Positions 6,187-9,988 of a DNA stretch of 9,988 nt are shown in pieces; the first letter of the stretch is position 1, and the number at the start of each line of letters is the position of its first letter. The notes under the pieces were generated by a model. The model saw only the letters and a list, made by a program, of their open reading frames with translations. It ran no database searches and had not been told where the DNA came from. A program made the translations under genes and the position numbers. The stretch lies in NCBI GenBank assembly GCA_002774315.1, contig PEYP01000103.1:1-9988 (forward strand), given 5' to 3'. This DNA comes from Candidatus Stahliibacteriota bacterium CG08_land_8_20_14_0_20_40_26. Lineage in GTDB: Bacteria; Hydrothermota; UBA3073.

Positions 6187-6210
6187 GTGTTAGGAGTTAC
6201 CTCCTGACAC
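6187..6210. repeat. Palindrome of the GGAGTTACCTCC family, copy 1
   Basis: The arms GTGTTAGGAG and CTCCTGACAC pair over 10 bases with one mismatch (wobble on one strand) around TTAC. The core is the reverse complement of the core of copy 2. Confidence 0.8.
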
Positions 6211-6230
6211 ATTTGAATCGATTTATCCGC

Positions 6231-6246
6231 CGGGAGGTAACTCCCG
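6231..6246. repeat. Palindrome of the GGAGTTACCTCC family, copy 2
   Basis: CGGGAGGTAACTCCCG has perfect 6-base arms around GTAA. Compared with copy 1 the outer arm bases differ on both sides and pairing is kept. On the coding strand both copies lie downstream of hypD, but neither has a T-run, so I do not call a terminator. Confidence 0.8.
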
Positions 6247-6248
6247 AC

Positions 6249-6288
6249 GACACGATGACACAATGACTCAATGACCCAATGACCTAAT
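6249..6288. repeat. Five tandem 8-base units GACNCAAT after hypD
   Basis: GACACGAT, GACACAAT, GACTCAAT, GACCCAAT and GACCTAAT follow one another without gaps and end two bases from the hypD stop codon. On the coding strand the unit reads as ATTG(N)GTC. Confidence 0.85.
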
Positions 6289-6290
6289 TA

Positions 6291-7385
6291 CTATCTGCGG
6301 ACATCTGCGTATTTATAATACGCAGCACAGGTTCCTTCAGATGAAACCATACAAGGACCAGCAGGATTCTCCGGGGTACAAACTCCCCCAAATAAGGCAC
6401 AATCTAAAGGAGAGGCTACACCCCGCAAGACATCACCACACAGGCAATCAGGATTCTCTTTTGTCTCTTCTACATCCATTTTAAAGTTGTGCAAGGCGTC
6501 AAATGCCCTGTATTTCTTTTCTATTTTGAGTCCACTGGACGGAATAACACCAAGTCCTCTCCATTCACTATCACAGACTTCAAATACCTCGTTCATCATA
6601 TCTTTCGCCAGTTTATTACCATCTTCCTTCACTGACCTTCTGTAACAATTTTCGACCGCTGGACTTCCATTATTTATCTGCTCTACGAGCCGAAGGATAG
6701 CGTAGAGAATATCCGTGGGCTCGAACCCTGCTATGGCACAGGGAATCCCATAGTCCTCGGCGATGAACTCGTAAGGTTTTCTTCCTATTATAACAGAGAC
6801 ATGTCCAGGAAGTAAAAACCCATCAATTTTTGTCTTTCCACTATTAAGAATAGCCTTTATCGCTGGTGGAATGAGTTTGGCTGCTGGCAAAACAAAGTAA
6901 TTCTTTAGACCTTTCAAAGCGGAATCTTTAATAGAAGACGCCACTGTAGGGGTCGTAGTCTCAAAACCGATGCCAAGGAAGACTACTTTTTTATCTGGAT
7001 TCCTCTCTGCAATTCCAACAGCATCTGTTGCGGAATAAACAACCTTCACATCAGCACCTCTGCCACGTTCCTGCGCAAGTGTTGAGGATGACCCTGGAAC
7101 CCTCATCATATCACCAAAACTGCATACACAGACTTCGTTTAACCGGGCAATTGCTATTGCCTTGTCAATCGTGCGATTTGGAGTTACACAAACAGGACAT
7201 CCCGGTCCGGAAAGCACACTGATATTTTCTGGAAGTAAGTCCTTGATTCCGTTACGGAAAATCGACATCGTATGTGTCCCGCATACCTCCATGAAAGTGA
7301 GCTCCGTCCCCAAAGATTTCTTTGCAATCTCTTCTGCAAGATTGACGCATATCTTTCTGTCGTAAAATTCATCAATATACTTCAT
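6291..7385 (-). CDS. hypD: HypD, scaffold for assembly of the Fe(CN)2CO unit
   Basis: HypD works with HypC and HypE to build the iron unit with cyanide and carbon monoxide ligands, and carries a [4Fe-4S] cluster. The 364 residues have MEVCGTHTM (32-40, C35), GPGCPVC (60-66, C63 and C66), GFETTTP (140-146), LPGHVSVIIG (192-201) and GFEPTDIL (220-227), plus a cysteine-rich C-terminal part (C314, C316, C329, C336, C345, C353) for the cluster. Length is normal. The end is unusual: after the conserved CAAYYKY the last residues ADVRR and the stop are read from repeat-like DNA. The ATG at 7385 follows a TTAACATATAACA stretch with no ribosome site. It is separated from hypC by 129 bases of repeats. 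Confidence 0.97.
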   Translation of the reverse strand: MKYIDEFYDRKICVNLAEEIAKKSLGTELTFMEVCGTHTMSIFRNGIKDLLPENISVLSGPGCPVCVTPNRTIDKAIAIARLNEVCVCSFGDMMRVPGSSSTLAQERGRGADVKVVYSATDAVGIAERNPDKKVVFLGIGFETTTPTVASSIKDSALKGLKNYFVLPAAKLIPPAIKAILNSGKTKIDGFLLPGHVSVIIGRKPYEFIAEDYGIPCAIAGFEPTDILYAILRLVEQINNGSPAVENCYRRSVKEDGNKLAKDMMNEVFEVCDSEWRGLGVIPSSGLKIEKKYRAFDALHNFKMDVEETKENPDCLCGDVLRGVASPLDCALFGGVCTPENPAGPCMVSSEGTCAAYYKYADVRR

Positions 7386-7515
7386 TGTTATATGTTAAAT
7401 GTGTAATGTTTAATGTCCATATCCCACCTTCCACATTACACATTACACATTACACATTACACATTACACATTACACATTACACATTACACATTCCACATT
7501 ACACATCACACATTC
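7386..7515. repeat. 12-unit CACATTA tandem array with inverted left part, filling the hypC-hypD gap
   Basis: From 7432 to 7515 there are 12 consecutive 7-base units, eight of them exact CACATTA in a row, then CACATTC, CACATTA, CACATCA and CACATTC. The left part (7391-7420) repeats TGTTAAATG, TGTAATG and TTTAATG, complementary in sense to the array. On the coding strand the array begins at the last base of the hypC stop codon, and the other end reaches the hypD ATG. The unit is not a multiple of three, and such arrays readily change copy number. Confidence 0.92.
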
Positions 7516-7736
7516 TACTTTCCACACTCCACCATTTCCTTTAGTAAAGACAGCGTTTCGTCTGCCTCTTTTGTATCTAATTTTTGAATTCCAAAACCTG
7601 CATGTATTATTACATAGTCACCTACCTTAACATCTTCAAGCAGCCGAAGGTCTACCTCATGTCTGAGCCCGCCTATTTCTGCTATGCCCAGCGTGCCTTT
7701 TTTCTCTATCACTTTTGCAGGAATTGCCAAACACAT
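7515..7736 (-). CDS. hypC: Hydrogenase maturation chaperone HypC
   Basis: HypC binds HypD through its N-terminal cysteine, carries the iron unit and delivers it to the hydrogenase large subunit. The 73 residues start with MCLAIPAKV, whose C2 is essential in the family, and contain GDYVIIHAGFGIQKLD (39-54), the other conserved block. I chose the ATG at 7736 because cysteine must be the second residue; an ATG at 7751 would add MCFTI and is less likely. No clear ribosome site precedes it. The final residues MVECGK and the stop run into the heptamer array. It lies 155 bases after hypF, in a gap taken up by an AT-rich repeat. Confidence 0.97.
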   Translation of the reverse strand: MCLAIPAKVIEKKGTLGIAEIGGLRHEVDLRLLEDVKVGDYVIIHAGFGIQKLDTKEADETLSLLKEMVECGK

Positions 7737-7752
7737 AATCGTGAAACACAAA

Positions 7753-7891
7753 ACCCTAAATCATAATTTCTAAATCCTAAACAAATTCCAAATCCCAAAT
7801 CCTCATGTTTGAAATTAATCCTAATGTTTGAAATTTGGAAAATTGAAATTTAGATATTGTTTAGTGTTTAGGATTTCGGATTTAGAATTTA
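7753..7891. repeat. AT-rich composite repeat, copy Y, between hypF and hypC
   Basis: This is the inverted partner of 5979-6165. The segment 7840-7891 matches copy X (5979-6030) at 49 of 52 positions, and 7753-7805 resembles the other arm. On the coding strand it starts directly after the TAA of hypF. It lacks the CCTGTC palindrome found in copy X. Confidence 0.8.
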
Positions 7892-9988
7892 TTATACTAC
7901 ATTTTGATTTTTCATTTTTGAATTTGCTATTACCGCCTGCCCAAAAGAAATCCCTCCATCATTTACTGGAATCCTATGAGGAATGTATACTTTAAATCCA
8001 TTGTTGTGCAGTTGATTCACAACCTGTCCTAACAATATCATATTCTGAAAGACCCCACCAGAAAGAGCAACCCTATTCAAACATAAGTCCTCTCTTATTC
8101 TATTACACATATTTACAACTATATCAGCGATCGTGCTATGGAATCGTGATGCAATTATATCAATCGGAATGTTACTTTTTATATCCTTTATAATCTCTGA
8201 AAAGATTCTATCCAGTTTAATAGTGTTTTTTCCAATTTCATAATCATAAGGAGGATTATAATCCTCTGATGCAATTCCTTCTAATTCTATAGCTGGCTGT
8301 GCTTCATAGGTGGAGAGCCGGCAAACACCCAGAAGGGCTGATACTGCATCAAACAATCTACCCACACTCGAGGTAAGAGGAGAGTTGATGTTATATTCTA
8401 TCAAATTTTTTAATACCTTCCATTTTTTCTTATCTATACTGTCTGTAAATTCTATTCCAAGGTTAATAAAATCGTCACCATAGATGCGCCAGAGATAAGA
8501 GGCAGTCATCCGCCAGGGTTCTCTAATTGCCTGAGTACCTCCCGGCATCGGGATATATTGCAAATGGGCTACCCTTGTAAATTGTGTGTAATCTGCAACA
8601 AGAAATTCACCTCCCCACAGGTTTCCATCAGTGCCATAACCCAATCCATCAAAAGCCACTCCAATTACCTTTCCCTTTATTCCATTATCTGCCATGCAGG
8701 ACACAATATGGGCATGATGGTGCTGGATACCTATCCGTTTAATGTGGAATGTGGAATGTGTAATGTTCAGGGCGTATTTGGTTGAGAGATACTCGGGATG
8801 AAGGTCGTAGGTTATAACGGTTGGGTTTATTGCAAAAAGATGCTCAAAGTGTTGAATCCCCTCCTCAAAGGCAAGAAGCACTTCCAAGTTCTCCATGTCT
8901 CCTATATAATGAGACAAGAAGGCACAGTTATCCTTTGTGAGACAGAATGTATTTTTCAGTTCTGCACCACAGGCCAAAATAGGAGAATCAAAGTTGAAAG
9001 GCAACACAATAGGCTCGGGCACATATCCTCTTGACCTGCGAATAGCAATCTCCTTGTCTTCAAATACCCTAACCACTGAATCGTCACACCTTATGTGAAT
9101 TTTACGATTGTGCGTTAGAAAATAATCAGCAATATTCCCAAGATGAGCTACTGCATCGTTGTCATTATAAGAGATAGGTTCATCAGATATATTGCCACTT
9201 GTCATAACAAGGACAGGTGAAGCGTCTGGCAGACTGAACAAAAGATGGTGCAGGGGAGTATAGGGAAGCATAAAGCCAAGACACTTATTACCAGGTGCAA
9301 TTCCCGGTATATCTATCTTTTTTCTAAGAAGAACTACAGAACGCCTTGAAGAACATAATACTCTCTCCTCCATTGAGGATACCCTGCAATATCTTTTTAC
9401 TACCTTTAAATCTTTTGCCATTAAAGCAAATGGTTTATTATCTCTTGGCTTCCTTTTACGCAAATTTTTTACTGCTTCCTCATTTAAGGCATCACAGGCA
9501 AGATGGAATCCTCCCAATCCTTTGATGGCAACAATCTTACCCTCTTTAAGCAGTTTCACTGTTTCTTTTATCGCTCTTTCTTTTTTACTTTTGACCCTTA
9601 AGTTCGAACTTTGCACCAATTCTACCTCTGGACCGCACTCCGGACAGGCATTAGGCTGGGCATGAAATCTGCGATTGAGAGGATCTTCATACTCTTTTTG
9701 GCAACTATTACACATTAAAAACTCCTGCATCGTTGTCTTGGGTCTATCATAAGGAATATCATGAATAATTGCAAATCTTGGTCCACAATTGGTACAGTTG
9801 ATAAATGGGTAGCGGAAACGACGGTCAGATGGATCAAATAATTCAACAAGACATTCATCACAAATAGCTATGTCAGGCGAGATAAGGACATTCCTGTTAT
9901 CACAGAAGGTGCTCCCTTTAATAAGGAACTTGGAATATCCTACCGATAGTTGGTTTTTATACACTATTCCCTGTATTGTCGAAAGAGG
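7892..9988 (-). CDS. hypF: Carbamoyltransferase HypF, 5' end beyond the window
   Basis: HypF turns carbamoyl phosphate into carbamoyl-adenylate and transfers the carbamoyl group to HypE. The reading frame is open to the right edge, so the start and most of the N-terminal acylphosphatase domain are missing; 698 residues are visible. Counting from the first visible codon, two zinc fingers have C43/C46 with C65/C68 and C93/C96 with C115/C118. The YrdC/Sua5-like domain (about 138-323) includes GLGGFHLACDA (157-167), and the Kae1-like domain (about 333-698) has HHHAH (423-427), DGLGYGTDG (447-455), LSGGVFQN (642-649) and NDGGISFGQ (676-684). An in-frame run NITHSTFHIK (408-417) comes from the heptamer repeat and lies in a linker before HHHAH. 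The end NSKMKNQNVV looks low-complexity and may be repeat-derived. A GTG at 9964 is in frame but is not the start, as conserved sequence continues before it. Confidence 0.97.
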   Translation of the reverse strand, partial: PLSTIQGIVYKNQLSVGYSKFLIKGSTFCDNRNVLISPDIAICDECLVELFDPSDRRFRYPFINCTNCGPRFAIIHDIPYDRPKTTMQEFLMCNSCQKEYEDPLNRRFHAQPNACPECGPEVELVQSSNLRVKSKKERAIKETVKLLKEGKIVAIKGLGGFHLACDALNEEAVKNLRKRKPRDNKPFALMAKDLKVVKRYCRVSSMEERVLCSSRRSVVLLRKKIDIPGIAPGNKCLGFMLPYTPLHHLLFSLPDASPVLVMTSGNISDEPISYNDNDAVAHLGNIADYFLTHNRKIHIRCDDSVVRVFEDKEIAIRRSRGYVPEPIVLPFNFDSPILACGAELKNTFCLTKDNCAFLSHYIGDMENLEVLLAFEEGIQHFEHLFAINPTVITYDLHPEYLSTKYALNITHSTFHIKRIGIQHHHAHIVSCMADNGIKGKVIGVAFDGLGYGTDGNLWGGEFLVADYTQFTRVAHLQYIPMPGGTQAIREPWRMTASYLWRIYGDDFINLGIEFTDSIDKKKWKVLKNLIEYNINSPLTSSVGRLFDAVSALLGVCRLSTYEAQPAIELEGIASEDYNPPYDYEIGKNTIKLDRIFSEIIKDIKSNIPIDIIASRFHSTIADIVVNMCNRIREDLCLNRVALSGGVFQNMILLGQVVNQLHNNGFKVYIPHRIPVNDGGISFGQAVIANSKMKNQNVV
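8741..8768. repeat. Four heptamer units inside hypF
   Basis: AATGTGG, AATGTGG, AATGTGT and AATGTTC are consecutive. They are the complement of the CACATTA/CACATTC units found at 7432-7515 and 4060-4095. With flanking bases they encode NITHSTFHIK in hypF. Ten codons keep the frame. Confidence 0.85.

Larger units (their letters stand above)
5913..6290. other. 378-base gap between hypD and hypE, made of repeats, no gene seen
   Basis: From hypD onward on the coding strand the gap holds an 8-base tandem repeat (6249-6288), two palindromes of the GGAGTTACCTCC family (6187-6246), an AT-rich composite element (5979-6165) with a CCTGTC palindrome in its middle (6057-6072), and about 65 bases of AT-rich sequence before hypE. 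A 64-residue reading frame (5881-6075) spans part of it but is built of repeats. A perfect AGGAGGTAA occurs inside one palindrome, but the nearest downstream ATG is followed at once by TAA. I see no promoter I would defend. Confidence 0.75.

Noticed and set aside
6190..6206. AGGAGGTAA on the minus strand as a ribosome site for a small gene
   Set aside because: The next ATG downstream is followed at once by TAA, and the motif is part of a palindrome.
6187..6246. Palindromes after hypD as intrinsic terminators
   Set aside because: Neither is followed by a T-run on the coding strand, and both belong to a repeat family.
7432..7515. Heptamer array as a CRISPR array
   Set aside because: Units are 7 bases with no spacers, so it is a simple tandem repeat.
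7385..7630. Plus-strand reading frame of 81 residues with repeated HITHYTL
   Set aside because: It is a translation of the CACATTA array and the antisense of hypC; repeats with no stop in this frame create it. No ribosome site or family match.
9962..9964. GTG as the start codon of hypF
   Set aside because: The frame stays open to the window edge and the acylphosphatase domain expected in HypF would be missing, so the true start is beyond position 9988.

Overview
The window is about 40% GC by eye. Every gene I can support lies on the minus strand, so transcription runs from the right edge to the left. It looks bacterial: two genes have strong GGAGG-type ribosome binding sites, the hydrogenase maturation genes are clustered, and the gaps are packed with short palindromic and tandem repeats of the kind seen in metagenome-assembled genomes of uncultivated bacterial phyla. 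The sequence alone does not fix the lineage. The nickel-insertion genes are of the type known from Thermococcales archaea.

Right to left, the first block (about 9988-3288) is a [NiFe]-hydrogenase maturation cluster: hypF (5' end off the window), hypC, hypD, hypE, a small FmdE-family gene, hypA, and a MinD/Mrp-type ATPase next to hypA that I read as the ATPase-type HypB (HypB_AT). HypE and HypF make the cyanide ligands, HypC and HypD assemble the Fe(CN)2CO unit, and HypA with HypB_AT would deliver nickel. hypE, the FmdE-family gene and hypA overlap and are probably translationally coupled. No classical GTPase hypB and no hydrogenase structural gene are in view.

The second block (about 2991-1) is redox: an iron-sulfur protein with one [2Fe-2S] and two [4Fe-4S] motifs, a fumarate reductase/succinate dehydrogenase-type flavoprotein, and the start of an NfnA/SudB-type FAD/NAD(P)-binding reductase subunit. 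No membrane anchor subunit is visible. The flavoprotein appears to lack the histidine that carries covalent FAD and has an N-terminal extension, which fits a soluble fumarate reductase fed by NAD(P)H or ferredoxin. The link to the hydrogenase block is by proximity only.

The most unusual feature is the repeat content. Nearly every gap is filled by short repeats from several families: CACATTA heptamers, GTCATT-type repeats, CTGATTTACG-type repeats, AT-rich AAATCCTAAATC elements, and short perfect palindromes with compensated arms. They run up to stop and start codons and in places lie inside genes: an in-frame insertion in hypF, the 5' end of hypE and the 3' end of hypD. An AT-rich composite element occurs twice in inverted orientation on either side of hypD-hypC.
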